Position numbers and translations under genes: made by a program. Source: Nocardioides sp. 503 (GTDB lineage Bacteria; Actinomycetota; Actinomycetes; Propionibacteriales; Nocardioidaceae). From it: DNA of 64,000 nucleotides. Positions 47,898-57,585 of the stretch are shown here, piece by piece (position 1 is the first letter of the stretch; every line of letters starts with the position of its first letter). The stretch is from the NCBI RefSeq assembly GCF_004522095.1, contig NZ_SPUI01000002.1, forward strand, positions 1,116,001 through 1,180,000, written 5' to 3'. The notes beneath the pieces are model-generated. The model did no database searches. It was not told the origin of the DNA and saw only the letters and a program-made list of their open reading frames with translations.

Positions 47898-47920
47898 GGT
47901 CACGGTTCCAAATCGTGACC
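47898..47920. promoter_or_regulatory. 23-bp dyad upstream of mpa
   Basis: Perfect 7-bp arms GGTCACG and CGTGACC enclose 9 nt that are themselves partly symmetric (TT...AA). The dyad lies 41 nt before the putative mpa -10 box TAGGGT (47962-47967), a place suited to an activator or repressor. It differs from the dispersed repeats. The regulator is unknown. Confidence 0.5.
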
Positions 47921-47990
47921 AACACCGAGACGCAACCGCTTCCGTTGTGTGTCCGCCCGGGTAGGGTCGCAAGAACAGGAGGTGGGCCTC

Positions 47991-49745
47991 ATGTCGATGT
48001 CAGATGGTGTGTCCAGCAACAACGGTCGGAGCCCCGAAGAGCTCGAGAGCCAGGTGCGCTTTCTCGAGGCCGAGGTGACCGACCTGCGTCGCCGCCTCAG
48101 CGACGCCCCGACGTACTCGCGGGGCGTGGAGCTGCGGCTGGCCGACGCCCAGCGGTCGCTGTCGGCGGTGACGTCGCAGAACGAGCGTCTCGCCGAGACG
48201 CTGCGCGAGGCGCGTGACCAGATCATGAAGCTCAAGGAGGAGGTCGACCGGCTGGCCCAGCCGCCAGCCGGTTTCGGGACCTTCCTCGCGCGCAATGAGG
48301 ACGACTCCGTCGACGTGTTCACCGGTGGGCGCAAGCTGCGGGTCAACGTGAGCCCCTCGGTGGAGCTCGACGGCCTGCGCCGCGGCCAGGAGGTCATGCT
48401 CAACGAGGCGCTCAACGTCGTGGCCGCGTTCGACTACGAGCAGGTCGGCGAGGTCGTGATGTTCAAGGAGCTGCTCGCCGACGGTGAGCGCGCCCTGGTC
48501 ATCGCCAACGCCGACGAGGAGCGCGTCGTACGCCTGGCGCAGCCCCTGCTCGAGGACACGATCCGCGCCGGGGACTCGCTCCTGCTCGACTCGCGAGCCG
48601 GCTACGTCTACGAGAAGGTGCCCAAGTCCGAGGTCGAGGAGCTCGTGCTGGAGGAGGTGCCCGACATCGACTACGAGTCGATCGGCGGCCTCTTCGGCCA
48701 GATCGAGCAGATCCGCGACGCGGTGGAGCTGCCCTACCTGCACCCCGAGCTGTTCCTCGAGCACGAGCTCAAGCCGCCCAAGGGGGTCCTGCTCTACGGC
48801 CCTCCCGGCTGCGGCAAGACGCTCATCGCCAAGGCCGTGGCCAACTCGCTGGCCAAGAAGGTGGCGGCCAAGACCGGCCAGGAGGGGAAGTCGTACTTCC
48901 TCAACATCAAGGGCCCTGAGCTCCTCAACAAGTACGTCGGCGAGACCGAGCGCCACATCCGGCTGGTCTTCCAGCGGGCGCGCGAGAAGGCCAGCGAGGG
49001 CACCCCGGTCATCGTGTTCTTCGACGAGATGGACTCGCTCTTCCGCACGCGTGGCTCGGGCGTATCCTCCGACGTCGAGAACACCATCGTCCCGCAGCTG
49101 CTCAGCGAGATCGACGGTGTCGAGCTGCTCGAGAACGTCCTGGTGATCGGCGCCTCCAACCGCGAGGACATGATCGACCCCGCGATCCTGCGCCCCGGGC
49201 GGCTCGACGTGAAGATCAAGATCGAGCGCCCCGACGCGGAGTCGGCGCGCGACATCTTCTCCAAGTACCTCACCGCCAGCCTCCCGCTGCACGCCGACGA
49301 CCTGGGCGAGTTCGGCGGAGACCGCGACGCCTGCGTGGCGGGCATGATCCGCGCGACGGTGGAGCGGATGTACACCGAGACCGAGGAGAACCGGTTCCTG
49401 GAGGTCACCTACGCCAACGGTGACAAGGAGGTCCTGTACTTCAAGGACTTCAACTCCGGCGCCATGATCCAGAACATCGTCGACCGCGCGAAGAAGATGG
49501 CGATCAAGGACCTCCTCGACCACCAGCAGCGCGGCCTGCGCGTCTCGCACCTGCTGCAGGCGTGCGTCGACGAGTTCAAGGAGAACGAGGACCTGCCCAA
49601 CACGACCAACCCCGACGACTGGGCGCGGATCTCGGGCAAGAAGGGGGAGCGGATCGTCTTCATCCGTACCCTCATCACCGGCAAGCAGGGCACCGAGCCC
49701 GGCCGCTCCATCGACACCGTCGCCAACACGGGTCAGTACCTCTAG
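47991..49745 (+). CDS. mpa: Proteasome-associated AAA ATPase (Mpa/ARC)
   Basis: A 584-residue ring ATPase that captures pupylated proteins, unfolds them and feeds them to the 20S proteasome. An N-terminal coiled coil (about 15-75) binds Pup, and two OB domains follow to about residue 230. The AAA module has GPPGCGKT (270-277) and IVFFDEMDS (about 341-349). The protein ends GQYL, the conserved tail that docks in the proteasome alpha ring. The ATG at 47991 is chosen because AGGAGG lies eight bases upstream; the longer frame from 47949 lacks this. This gene has a true leader after TAGGGT. Confidence 0.97.
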   Translation: MSMSDGVSSNNGRSPEELESQVRFLEAEVTDLRRRLSDAPTYSRGVELRLADAQRSLSAVTSQNERLAETLREARDQIMKLKEEVDRLAQPPAGFGTFLARNEDDSVDVFTGGRKLRVNVSPSVELDGLRRGQEVMLNEALNVVAAFDYEQVGEVVMFKELLADGERALVIANADEERVVRLAQPLLEDTIRAGDSLLLDSRAGYVYEKVPKSEVEELVLEEVPDIDYESIGGLFGQIEQIRDAVELPYLHPELFLEHELKPPKGVLLYGPPGCGKTLIAKAVANSLAKKVAAKTGQEGKSYFLNIKGPELLNKYVGETERHIRLVFQRAREKASEGTPVIVFFDEMDSLFRTRGSGVSSDVENTIVPQLLSEIDGVELLENVLVIGASNREDMIDPAILRPGRLDVKIKIERPDAESARDIFSKYLTASLPLHADDLGEFGGDRDACVAGMIRATVERMYTETEENRFLEVTYANGDKEVLYFKDFNSGAMIQNIVDRAKKMAIKDLLDHQQRGLRVSHLLQACVDEFKENEDLPNTTNPDDWARISGKKGERIVFIRTLITGKQGTEPGRSIDTVANTGQYL

Positions 49746-49771
49746 GCGGTCGCCTGGCGTCGTCCTCCACC

Positions 49772-49836
49772 GTGCGGTTTGGTCACAGACCGCACGGTGG
49801 AGCGCCTGCGACGTGCAGTTTGTGACCAAACCGCAC
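49772..49836. repeat. Dispersed 65-bp inverted repeat, copy 13
   Basis: Lies 26 nt after the mpa stop. The outermost pair is G-C (GTGCGG ... CCGCAC) instead of the usual C-G, a compensatory change that keeps the long stem. The left inner arm has the CAGACC allele and the right arm TGCAGTTTGTG. Confidence 0.92.
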
Positions 49837-50104
49837 GGGGTGTGGTCCAGATCGGCGCGCTCCGCCAGCACCGCGGCGCTGCGCAGGCTCCAGGCGCCGC
49901 GGCCACGCCTGCCACGCCGGGGGGCTGACGCCCGCTCCGGGCTGCGCAGCGATCTTTCGACCAGATGCGGGACGACGCGCCGTTCCACGAGCTCATCTCG
50001 ATGGCTCACTCCTCGCGCGGCAAGGACGGTGCCAGGCCCGCGGCGTGCTAACCATGTACCCCCGCGTCACCCGTCAGAGGTGACCGTCACGGTCGGAGAC
50101 CCCC
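49837..50104. other. Gap between mpa and the small peptide gene; possible gene remnant
   Basis: No convincing gene is seen. A short frame at 49965-50051 (28 codons) reads like ordinary coding sequence (FHELISMAHSSRGKDG) but has no clear start or known family, and may be the decayed end of a lost gene. A small dyad GACCGT-C-ACGGTC with GGAG follows just before 50105. Confidence 0.35.
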
Positions 50105-50182
50105 ATGATCAAGATCCTCGTCATCATCGTCGTCGTGCTCGTCATCATCTACCTCGCCCAGATGGTCCTGCGGAAGCGCTGA
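50105..50182 (+). CDS. 25-residue single-helix membrane peptide between mpa and dop
   Basis: The frame starts at ATG 50105 and stops at TGA 50180-50182. The product has MIK, then about 14 hydrophobic residues rich in Ile and Val ([13 protein letters not shown]), and a basic end LRKR: a classic positive-outside-helix plan for a small membrane protein. GGAG lies about 7 nt upstream. It lies 34 bp before dop. The run of ATC/GTC codons could arise by chance, so existence is likely but not certain; function is unknown. Confidence 0.55.
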   Translation: MIKILVIIVVVLVIIYLAQMVLRKR

Positions 50183-50216
50183 GCGGACGCTCGCCCCGGC
50201 CACGTACGCTCGACCC

Positions 50217-51725
50217 ATGAGCGTACGGCGGGTCATGGGGGCCGAGGTCGAGTACGGCATCTCGGTGCAGGGCCAGCCGTTGGCCAACCCGATGGTGGCG
50301 TCCTCGCAGGTGGTCAACGCCTACGCGTCCGCCACCGTTCGGGCGCGGCGCGCGCGCTGGGACTTCGAGGAGGAGTCCCCGCTGCGCGACGCCCGCGGCT
50401 TCGACATGGCGCGGCAGGTGGCCGACCCCAGCCAGCTGACCGACGAGGACCTGGGCCTGGCCAACGTCATCCTGACCAACGGCGCACGCCTCTACGTCGA
50501 CCACGCGCACCCCGAGTACTCCACCCCCGAGGTCACCAACCCCCTCGACATCGTCAGGTGGGACAAGGCCGGCGAGCAGGTCATGCTGGACGCGCAGCGG
50601 CGCGCCGCGGCGATGCCCGGCGGCGCCCCGATCGCGATGTACAAGAACAACACCGACAACAAGGGCGCCTCCTACGGTGCTCACGAGAACTACCTGATGC
50701 GGCGCTCGACCCCGTTCGCCGACATCGTTCGGCACCTCACGCCGTTCTTCGTCAGCAGGCAGGTCGTGTGCGGCGCCGGCCGGGTCGGCATCGGCCAGGA
50801 CGGGCGGGAGCACGGCTTCCAGATCAGCCAGCGTGCCGACTTCTTCGAGGTCGAGGTCGGTCTCGAGACCACCCTGAAGCGGCCCATCATCAACACCCGC
50901 GACGAGCCGCACGCGGACCCCGAGAAGTACCGCCGGCTGCACGTCATCATCGGCGACGCCAACCTCGCGGAGGTCTCCACCTACCTCAAGGTGGGGACGA
51001 CGTCGCTGGTGCTGGCCATGATCGAGGACCGGTTCATCGGCGCGGACCTCACCGTCGACGGGGCGGTCTCCGCGCTGCGCGCGGTCTCCCACGACCCCAC
51101 GCTGAAGCAGACGTTCACGCTGACCGACGGCCGCACGCTGACCGCCGTACAGCTGCAGCTGGAGTACCTCGACCTGGCCAAGAAGTACGTCGAGGACCGC
51201 CAGGGCTCCGACGCAGACCCCCAGACCGTGGACATCCTCGCGCGCTGGGAGTCGGTCCTGGATCGCCTCGAGCGCGACCCGATGCTGTGCGCCACCGAGT
51301 TGGACTGGGTCGCCAAGCTGAAGCTGCTGGAGCAGTACCGCTCGCGCGACGCGCTGGACTGGGACGACGCCAAGCTGCAGCTCATCGACCTGCAGTACTC
51401 CGACATCCGGCCCGACAAGGGTCTCTACAACCGGCTCGTGGCGGCCGGACGCATGGAGCGACTGCTCGACGACGACTCGGTGGTGCAGGCGATGCACGAC
51501 CCGCCGGAGGACACCCGGGCGTACTTCCGCGGCCGGTGCCTGGAGAAGTACGCCGAGCACGTCGCCGCCGCGTCGTGGGACTCGGTGATCTTCGACCTGC
51601 CCGGCCGCGAGTCGCTGCAGCGCGTGCCCACGATCGACCCGTTGCGCGGCAGCCGCGCCCACGTCGGCGACCTGCTCGACCGCTGCGACACCGCCGAGCA
51701 GCTGTTCACCGCGCTGACCCGCTGA
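50217..51725 (+). CDS. dop: Pup deamidase/depupylase
   Basis: A 502-residue glutamine-synthetase-like enzyme that converts the C-terminal Gln of Pup to Glu and removes Pup from substrates. The N-terminal [10 protein letters not shown] carries the metal-binding Glu. [18 protein letters not shown] holds the active-site region with the nucleophilic Asp, and ENYLM and [11 protein letters not shown] follow. The Dop-specific loop after residue 40 is present, unlike in PafA. TACGCT (50205-50210) 6 nt before the ATG indicates leaderless transcription. Confidence 0.96.
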   Translation: MSVRRVMGAEVEYGISVQGQPLANPMVASSQVVNAYASATVRARRARWDFEEESPLRDARGFDMARQVADPSQLTDEDLGLANVILTNGARLYVDHAHPEYSTPEVTNPLDIVRWDKAGEQVMLDAQRRAAAMPGGAPIAMYKNNTDNKGASYGAHENYLMRRSTPFADIVRHLTPFFVSRQVVCGAGRVGIGQDGREHGFQISQRADFFEVEVGLETTLKRPIINTRDEPHADPEKYRRLHVIIGDANLAEVSTYLKVGTTSLVLAMIEDRFIGADLTVDGAVSALRAVSHDPTLKQTFTLTDGRTLTAVQLQLEYLDLAKKYVEDRQGSDADPQTVDILARWESVLDRLERDPMLCATELDWVAKLKLLEQYRSRDALDWDDAKLQLIDLQYSDIRPDKGLYNRLVAAGRMERLLDDDSVVQAMHDPPEDTRAYFRGRCLEKYAEHVAAASWDSVIFDLPGRESLQRVPTIDPLRGSRAHVGDLLDRCDTAEQLFTALTR

Positions 51726-51737
51726 CTCCTCAGGGCT

Positions 51738-51800
51738 CGTGGTTTGGTCACCAACCGCAGACCGAAGACCTCCGACGTTGCGGTTTGTGACCAAACCGCG
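51738..51800. repeat. Dispersed inverted repeat, copy 14
   Basis: Begins 12 nt after the dop stop. The outer arms are CGTGGTTTGGTCAC and TGTGACCAAACCGCG; the usual outermost T-A pair is C-G here, again keeping the stem. It separates dop from pup. Confidence 0.88.
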
Positions 51801-51820
51801 ACGTCCTTCCCCCGACTGGA

Positions 51821-51826
51821 TAGGGT
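51821..51826 (+). promoter_or_regulatory. -10 box of the pup-prcB-prcA operon
   Basis: TAGGGT with a 6-nt gap to the pup ATG. With the dispersed repeat between dop and pup, this argues that pup-prcBA is its own leaderless transcription unit. Confidence 0.6.
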
Positions 51827-51832
51827 CGAGGC

Positions 51833-52030
51833 ATGGCCCAGGAGCAGAAGCAACCGCGCAAGTCGTCGGAGACCGAGGAGTCGACCGAGGTCGCCCCGGA
51901 GAGCGATGTCGCCGAGCGCAGGGAAGCCCTCGACGGTGACGTCGACGCGATCCTCGACGAGATCGACGAGGTGCTGGAGTCCAACGCCGAGGACTTCGTG
52001 AAGTCGTTCATCCAGAAGGGCGGCCAGTGA
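51833..52030 (+). CDS. pup: Prokaryotic ubiquitin-like protein Pup
   Basis: A 65-residue disordered modifier. The N-terminal part is polar ([10 protein letters not shown]). A helix-forming segment [20 protein letters not shown] binds the Mpa coiled coil. The C-terminus SFIQKGGQ ends in Gln, so Dop must deamidate it before PafA ligation. Its stop overlaps the prcB GTG (GTGA), tying tag and protease synthesis together. Confidence 0.98.
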   Translation: MAQEQKQPRKSSETEESTEVAPESDVAERREALDGDVDAILDEIDEVLESNAEDFVKSFIQKGGQ

Positions 52031-52881
52031 GCGACCCGCGCCTGCCCGCGTCGTACCTCCAGCCGGGCATCTCCTCCTTCAGCGACTTCCTCGCCGGTGA
52101 GTCTCCTGAGCTGCTGCCCAGCCGCCGGGCGCTCCCGCAGGGCCAGGCCGGCGACCTGGCGCCGCACGGCACGACGATCGTCGCGGCGACGTTCCCGGGC
52201 GGCGTCGTCATGGCCGGGGACCGCCGGGCCACGATGGGCAACATCATCGCGCAGCGCGACATCGAGAAGGTGTTCCCGGCCGACGAGTACTCCGTCGTCG
52301 GCATCGCCGGCACCGCCGGCCTCGCCGTCGAGATGGTCCGGCTCTTCCAGACCGAGCTCGAGCACTACGAGAAGATCGAGGGCACGACGCTGTCGATGGA
52401 CGGCAAGGCCAACCGGCTGGCGGCCCTCATCCGCGCCAACCTCGGGATGGCGATGCAGGGGCTCTCGGTCGTCCCGCTGTTCGCCGGCTTCGACCTGCGC
52501 CAGAGTCAGGGTCGGATCTTCAGCTACGACATCACCGGTGGTCGCTACGAGGAGACCGCGTTCTACTCGGTGGGCTCGGGGTCGCTGTTCGCCAAGGGCT
52601 CGCTCAAGAAGCTCTACCGCGAGGACCTCGACGAGACCCAGTGCGTCACCGCCGTGATCCAGGCGCTCTACGACGCCGCCGACGACGACTCGGCGACCGG
52701 TGGCCCCGACATGGCCCGCCGCATCTTCCCGGTGGTGCGCGTCATCACCGTCGAGGGCGGACGGCGACTGAGCGACGAGGAGGTCGCCGAGATCGCCGAC
52801 CGCGTCATCGCGGGTCGCATGATCAGGCCCGACGGGCCGGGGGCACCGCTCACCGGCGGTACGACGGGAGGCCAGCGATGA
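52027..52881 (+). CDS. prcB: 20S proteasome beta subunit
   Basis: A 284-residue precursor. A 48-residue propeptide ends HG before the catalytic Thr49 ([21 protein letters not shown]), which becomes Thr1 after autocleavage. Lys and Asp of the active site are in the expected DRRAT and later positions. It forms the two inner rings of the proteasome. GTG start overlapping the pup stop. Confidence 0.97.
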   Translation: MSDPRLPASYLQPGISSFSDFLAGESPELLPSRRALPQGQAGDLAPHGTTIVAATFPGGVVMAGDRRATMGNIIAQRDIEKVFPADEYSVVGIAGTAGLAVEMVRLFQTELEHYEKIEGTTLSMDGKANRLAALIRANLGMAMQGLSVVPLFAGFDLRQSQGRIFSYDITGGRYEETAFYSVGSGSLFAKGSLKKLYREDLDETQCVTAVIQALYDAADDDSATGGPDMARRIFPVVRVITVEGGRRLSDEEVAEIADRVIAGRMIRPDGPGAPLTGGTTGGQR

Positions 52882-53795
52882 GCATGCCGTTCTACGTCTC
52901 GCCCGAGCAGCTGATGAAGGACCGGGCCGACTTCGCACGCAAGGGCATCGCCCGCGGGCGGTCGGTGGTGACGGTCCAGTACGGCGACGGCATCCTGTTC
53001 GCCTCCGAGAACCCCTCCCAGGCCCTGCACAAGGTCTCGGAGATCTACGACCGCATCGCGTTCGCGGCCGTGGGTCGCTACAACGAGTTCGAGAACCTCC
53101 GCATCGCCGGCGTACGTCTCGCCGACATGCGGGGCTACGCCTACGACCGACGCGACGTGACCGGACGGGGACTGGCCAACGCCTACGCCCAGACCCTCGG
53201 CACGATCTTCTCCAGCGGCGGCGAGAAGCCCTACGAGGTGGAGCTCTTCGTCGCAGAGATCGGCGACAGCGCCGCGCAGGACCAGATCTTCCGCCTGACG
53301 TACGACGGGCAGGTCGCCGACGAGCAGGGCTTCGCCGTCATGGGCGGCGCCTCGGACGTGGTGGCGGGCTACATCAAGGAGCGCTACGTCGCGGACTCGA
53401 CGTTGGAGGACGTCGTGCGTCTGGCCGTGGCGGCCCTCGGGCACTCGGCGGACGACGACCGGGTCATCGACGTCGACCACCTCGAGGTCGCGATCCTGGA
53501 CCGCACGCGCACCCAGCCCCGCAAGTTCGTGCGGCTCAGCCCTGCGCGGCTCACCGGGCTGCTGGGCGAGCGCGGGCCGTCCAGCCCCGAGGAGGCCATG
53601 CCGGAGGACACCCAGCCCGGCCCGGCCACGCACGTCGGCAACCCTGATGACCCCCGCGACCCCACCGACCAGACGAGCGGCCACGTGCCCCCGCTGGAGG
53701 ACCCCGTCACCGGCGAGCCGACGTCGCGGGGCGGTGACGACGGGGAGCCTCCCGTCGCGCCTCCTGCCCCCGGCTCCGGTGGCTCGCCTCTCTGA
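52878..53795 (+). CDS. prcA: 20S proteasome alpha subunit with a long acidic tail
   Basis: A 305-residue alpha subunit. The N-terminal [20 protein letters not shown] forms the gate and first helix, and [19 protein letters not shown] starts the core. The fold ends near residue 235. A tail of about 70 residues, rich in Pro, Gly, Asp and Glu ([15 protein letters not shown] and onwards), follows and is longer than in the 248-residue mycobacterial protein (recalled length). Start overlaps the prcB stop (ATGA). Confidence 0.95.
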   Translation: MSMPFYVSPEQLMKDRADFARKGIARGRSVVTVQYGDGILFASENPSQALHKVSEIYDRIAFAAVGRYNEFENLRIAGVRLADMRGYAYDRRDVTGRGLANAYAQTLGTIFSSGGEKPYEVELFVAEIGDSAAQDQIFRLTYDGQVADEQGFAVMGGASDVVAGYIKERYVADSTLEDVVRLAVAALGHSADDDRVIDVDHLEVAILDRTRTQPRKFVRLSPARLTGLLGERGPSSPEEAMPEDTQPGPATHVGNPDDPRDPTDQTSGHVPPLEDPVTGEPTSRGGDDGEPPVAPPAPGSGGSPL

Positions 53796-53816
53796 GCCCT
53801 CGCGGCGTCCCTCCAT

Positions 53817-53880
53817 CTGCGGTTTGGTCACAGACCGCAGGTCGGAGGGGCCCTGGGTTGCGGTTGGTGACCAAACCGCG
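53817..53880. repeat. Dispersed 65-bp inverted repeat, copy 15
   Basis: Lies 21 nt after the prcA stop. The left inner arm has the CAGACC allele, and the right arm ends CCGCG so the outermost pairs are lost. It closes the pup-prcBA unit. Confidence 0.9.
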
Positions 53881-53978
53881 CGGCGCGGGGACGTGAGGCG
53901 GCGGCGCGCTGAGGCGGCCGTCCACAGGCGGATCGACGCCGTGTTTCAGTGCACGCCAGGTCGTCCAGGCTATGAGGC

Positions 53979-54986
53979 ATGTCCGAGGACGAGAGGGCCC
54001 GCCAGGCGATGGCTCGCGCCGTCGACGAGGCCGTGCGGGCGTGCGGCGCCGAGCTGGGGGAGGTCAGGCTGGCCGGGTCGAGGCGCGTCAGCTTCGGGCT
54101 GTACCGGCCTGAGACCGGCGGCGACGAGGTAGCCGAGCTGCTGCTCGACCTGGCCGCCTGGCTGTTGGTCCTGCCGCCAGGGGCGGTGTTCACGCACCTG
54201 ACCGGGGCGTGGCTGCGGGGCTGGACGCTGCCCAAGGTCCCCGAGGGGGTGCCGGTGTTCGCCGCCGTACGTCGCGAGCAGCGGAGGCCGCGGCGGCCGG
54301 GCCTGCTGTGCTCCCGCCTGGTGGGGGAGCCCTCCTACGAACTGCGCCACGGCCTCCCGGTCGAGTGCCCCGAGGAGATCCTGCTGCGCGCCGCCCGGGA
54401 CCTCGGGGTCATGGACCTCGTGATCATGATCGACTCGGCCCTGCACCTGGGCGACATCGACGTCGACCGGATGGAGGCGCTGCTCCAGAGTCGTCGACCC
54501 GGCGTACGGCAGCTGCGCACCGCCTGGCTGCTCGCCGACGGCGCCACGGAGTCGGCTGGGGAGTCGGTCCTGCGGCTCTTCCACCGAGCCATCGGCGTGG
54601 CGGTGGAGCCTCAGGTGGAGGTGATCGACGACGACGGCCGCCCGCTCGGGCGCGTCGACCTGCTCGTGACCGGCACCCGGTCGGCCCACGAGTACGACGG
54701 TGAGCACCACCGCGACAAGGTGCAGCAGCGCACCGACCTGCGGCGCGAGCGCGGCCTGGGGGCGACGTACGTGCGGCGCGGCTTCACCCTCGACGACCTG
54801 CTGAACCACCCCGCCACGACCATGCACGAGATCGACCGGGCACTGGGCAGGGCGCACCGCAGTGCCCGGTTGACGCGCTGGCGGGTGCTGGTGAGCAACT
54901 CGATGTACTCCGACTCCTGCCGGCGCCGACTGCTGCTGCGGTGGCAGCGCGCCACGGGGGTCATCGACTGGTTCGCCGTCGCCTGA
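53979..54986 (+). CDS. Putative PD-(D/E)XK nuclease-like protein (DUF559/AbiEi-like)
   Basis: A 335-residue protein. The middle (about 65-120) with [14 protein letters not shown] and [10 protein letters not shown] resembles actinobacterial proteins annotated near AbiEi antitoxins and DUF559. The C-terminal part has [20 protein letters not shown] then [24 protein letters not shown], which fits a Vsr/DUF559-type nuclease fold with Asp and Glu metal ligands. It lies between prcA and pafA, bounded by dispersed repeats on both sides, and is not a known part of the Pup system. CAGGCT 7 nt before the ATG suggests its own promoter. Function is unproven. Confidence 0.6.
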   Translation: MSEDERARQAMARAVDEAVRACGAELGEVRLAGSRRVSFGLYRPETGGDEVAELLLDLAAWLLVLPPGAVFTHLTGAWLRGWTLPKVPEGVPVFAAVRREQRRPRRPGLLCSRLVGEPSYELRHGLPVECPEEILLRAARDLGVMDLVIMIDSALHLGDIDVDRMEALLQSRRPGVRQLRTAWLLADGATESAGESVLRLFHRAIGVAVEPQVEVIDDDGRPLGRVDLLVTGTRSAHEYDGEHHRDKVQQRTDLRRERGLGATYVRRGFTLDDLLNHPATTMHEIDRALGRAHRSARLTRWRVLVSNSMYSDSCRRRLLLRWQRATGVIDWFAVA

Positions 54987-54997
54987 GGCGCCGCTCG

Positions 54998-55021
54998 TTG
55001 CGGTTTGGGACCAAACCGCAA
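54998..55021. repeat. Collapsed copy of the dispersed inverted repeat (copy 16)
   Basis: TTGCGGTTTGG-GA-CCAAACCGCAA is a perfect 11-bp stem with a 2-nt loop. It equals the outer arms of the family with the middle deleted, and its end pair is T-A where the family has C-G. It lies 11 nt after the nuclease-like gene stop. Confidence 0.88.
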
Positions 55022-55065
55022 CCGCGCCGCACGGTGAATGAGCGGACGTGTGGACAGGCGCCCCG

Positions 55066-55071
55066 TAGGGT
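55066..55071 (+). promoter_or_regulatory. -10 box of pafA
   Basis: TAGGGT with a 7-nt gap to the GTG at 55079, indicating leaderless transcription of pafA separate from the upstream genes. Confidence 0.6.
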
Positions 55072-55078
55072 TTGTCTC

Positions 55079-56440
55079 GTGGACCGGCGGATCTTCGGCA
55101 TCGAGAACGAGTACGGCGTCACGTGCACGTTCAAGGGTCAGCGCCGCCTGAGCCCGGACGAGGTCGCCCGCTACCTGTTCCGCAAGGTCGTCAGCTGGGG
55201 GCGCTCCAGCAACGTCTTCCTGCGCAACGGAGCCCGGCTCTACCTCGACGTCGGCAGCCACCCCGAGTACGCCACCCCCGAGTGCGACGACATCGCCGAG
55301 CTCGTGACCCACGACAAGGCGGGGGAGCGGGTCCTCGAGGGCCTGCTGCTCGACGCCGAGCAGCGGCTGCACGACGAGGGGATCCAGGGCGAGATCTACC
55401 TGTTCAAGAACAACACCGACTCCGCCGGCAACTCCTACGGCTGCCACGAGAACTACCTGGTCGGTCGGGCGGGGGAGTTCAGCCGGCTCGCGGACATCCT
55501 GATCCCGTTCCTGGTGACCCGTCAGATCGTGGTGGGGGCCGGCAAGATCACCCAGACCCCGCGCGGGGCGTCGTTCTCGGTCTCCCAGCGCGCCGAGCAC
55601 ATCTGGGAGGGCGTCAGCAGCGCCACGACGCGCAGCCGGCCGATCATCAACACCCGCGACGAGCCGCACGCGGACGCGGAGAAGTACCGGCGCCTGCACG
55701 TCATCGTCGGTGACTCCAACATGAGCGAAACCACCACGATGCTCAAGGTGGCCAGCTGCGACCTGGTGCTGCGCATGATCGAGGAGGGCGTGGTGATGCG
55801 CGACCTCACGATGGAGAACCCGATCCGCGCGATCCGCGAGATCTCCCACGACGTGACCGGGCGCCGCAAGGTGCGCCTGGCCAACGGTCGGGAGGCCAGC
55901 GCCCTGGAGATCCAGGGGGAGTACCTCTCCAAGGCCCGTGACTTCGTCGACCGTCGCCAGATCAGCACTCCGCTGATCGAGCGTGCCCTGGACCTGTGGG
56001 AGCGCGGCCTGAAGGCCGTGGAGTCCGACGACCTCGGCCTCGTCGACCGCGAGATCGACTGGGTCATCAAGTGGAAGCTCATCGACCGCTACCGCGCCAA
56101 GCACGGACTGCCGCTCGGCCACCCCCGCATCGCCCAGCTCGACCTGGCCTACCACGACATCCACCGCGGGCGCGGGCTCTACTACCTGCTGGAGAAGCGG
56201 GGCGCGGTGGCCCGGGTCTCGACGGACCTGAAGATCTTCGAGGCCAAGTCGGTGCCGCCGCAGACCACCCGGGCGCGACTGCGCGGCGAGTTCATCCGCA
56301 AAGCCCAGGAGCGGCGGCGCGACTTCACCGTCGACTGGGTGCACCTCAAGCTCAACGACCAGGCCCAGCGCACCGTGCTGTGCAAGGACCCCTTCCGGGC
56401 CTACGACGAGCGCGTGCAGCGCCTCATCGACGGCATGTGA
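55079..56440 (+). CDS. pafA: Pup-protein ligase
   Basis: A 453-residue paralogue of Dop that links the Pup C-terminal Glu to substrate lysines using ATP. The N-terminal [15 protein letters not shown] holds the metal-site Glu residues, [19 protein letters not shown] the active-site Asp region, and [13 protein letters not shown] the nucleotide loop. The Dop-specific loop is absent, as expected. GTG start; the in-frame upstream extension runs through the collapsed repeat and is not coding. Confidence 0.97.
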   Translation: MDRRIFGIENEYGVTCTFKGQRRLSPDEVARYLFRKVVSWGRSSNVFLRNGARLYLDVGSHPEYATPECDDIAELVTHDKAGERVLEGLLLDAEQRLHDEGIQGEIYLFKNNTDSAGNSYGCHENYLVGRAGEFSRLADILIPFLVTRQIVVGAGKITQTPRGASFSVSQRAEHIWEGVSSATTRSRPIINTRDEPHADAEKYRRLHVIVGDSNMSETTTMLKVASCDLVLRMIEEGVVMRDLTMENPIRAIREISHDVTGRRKVRLANGREASALEIQGEYLSKARDFVDRRQISTPLIERALDLWERGLKAVESDDLGLVDREIDWVIKWKLIDRYRAKHGLPLGHPRIAQLDLAYHDIHRGRGLYYLLEKRGAVARVSTDLKIFEAKSVPPQTTRARLRGEFIRKAQERRRDFTVDWVHLKLNDQAQRTVLCKDPFRAYDERVQRLIDGM

Positions 56441-56442
56441 CC

Positions 56443-56506
56443 CTGCGGTTTGGTCACCAACCGCAGGTCTGGTGGCCTCCGGCCTGCGGTCTGTGACCAA
56501 ACCGCA
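56443..56506. repeat. Dispersed 65-bp inverted repeat, copy 17
   Basis: Begins 2 nt after the pafA stop. The left arm is canonical; the right arm has the TGCGGTCTGTGACC allele and ends CCGCAA. It separates pafA from the FKBP gene. Confidence 0.92.
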
Positions 56507-56551
56507 AGGGCGACACCACCCGCGCCTTGGGGATCTCTCAGTGACGGCTTG

Positions 56552-56557
56552 TAGGGT
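56552..56557 (+). promoter_or_regulatory. -10 box of the FKBP gene
   Basis: TAGGGT lies 39 nt before the GTG, with a possible -35 TTGGGG at 56528. It would give a leader of about 33 nt. Confidence 0.4.
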
Positions 56558-56596
56558 GACCGCGCCGTAACGCTCCGCTTCCGAAGGTGAAAATTC

Positions 56597-57532
56597 GTGC
56601 TCTCACGCCGTCGTCCTGCCGCCACCCTGGCTGTCTCCGTCGTCCTGCTGTCCGCCCTCGCGGCGTGCGGTGACGACACCGCCGACGAGCCGGAGGGTCT
56701 CGACGGGCTGGCCGCGGTGGAGATCTCCGGGGACTACGGCAAGGAGCCGGAGGTCACCTGGAAGGACCAGATGACGGCCGAGGACGTCGACGTGAAGGTC
56801 CTCAGCGAGGGCGACGGGGAGAAGGTCGCCGACGGCGACCAGGTCCTGGTCAACTTCTGGGTCGGCAACGGCTTCACCGAGAAGAAGACGTTCAGCACCT
56901 ACGACGAGGGCGGTGCGCCCGAGACCGTCCCGATCACCGACGAGGTCTCCCCGATCTTCAAGGACTCCCTCGTGGGCCAGACGATCGGCTCGCGCATCGC
57001 GGTGACCGCCTCGGCCGAGGACGCCTTCGGCGAGAGCGGCAACCCCGGTCTGCAGATCGGCAACCGCGACACCGTGCTGCTGATCTTCGACCTCATGGAG
57101 GCTCCCGAGCCGCCCAAGCTCGTCGACGTGCCGGCCCGGCGCCAGCCGAAGGTCATCGAGCGCAAGGGCGAGCCGGTGCGGATGAACTTCGACGGCATCA
57201 AGGCCCCGTCCGCCGAGGGCCCGCTGCTGCGCACGATCGTCAAGCAGGGCAAGGGCGCCACCGTCACCGAGGACATGAGCCTGACGGTCAACTACCTCGG
57301 CTCGGTCTACGGCAAGAAAAAGCCCTTCGACGAGTCCTACTCCAAGGAGCCGGCCACCTTCGAGCTGACCGGCGTCGTCGCCGGCTGGACCCAGGGCCTC
57401 GCCGGCGTCAAGGTCGGCAGCCGCGTGCTGCTGACCATCCCGCCGGTCCTCGGCTACGCCGCGCAGGAGCAGGCCGGCATCCCGGCCAACAGCACCCTGT
57501 ACTTCGTCGTCGACATCATCTCGGCCAAGTAG
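56597..57532 (+). CDS. FKBP-type peptidyl-prolyl isomerase lipoprotein
   Basis: A 311-residue lipoprotein with signal peptide and lipobox LAAC (Cys24). Two FKBP domains follow. The first (about 60-170) is diverged (FTEKKTFSTYDEG). The second (about 205-311) has the usual VNYLGSVY, GWTQGLAGVKVGSRVLLTIPP and YFVVDI strands. It should help fold proteins outside the membrane. FKBP genes beside pafA are also found in Streptomyces (recalled). Confidence 0.88.
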   Translation: MLSRRRPAATLAVSVVLLSALAACGDDTADEPEGLDGLAAVEISGDYGKEPEVTWKDQMTAEDVDVKVLSEGDGEKVADGDQVLVNFWVGNGFTEKKTFSTYDEGGAPETVPITDEVSPIFKDSLVGQTIGSRIAVTASAEDAFGESGNPGLQIGNRDTVLLIFDLMEAPEPPKLVDVPARRQPKVIERKGEPVRMNFDGIKAPSAEGPLLRTIVKQGKGATVTEDMSLTVNYLGSVYGKKKPFDESYSKEPATFELTGVVAGWTQGLAGVKVGSRVLLTIPPVLGYAAQEQAGIPANSTLYFVVDIISAK

Positions 57533-57585
57533 CCTCGCAGTACGTCCAGCCAGCCCCCGGTAGCAAGGAGCGAGGAGCAACGATC

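Noticed and set aside
47949..47990. Mpa start at 47949
   Set aside because: The upstream GTG lies before the putative -10 box and the AGGAGG site that serve the ATG at 47991.
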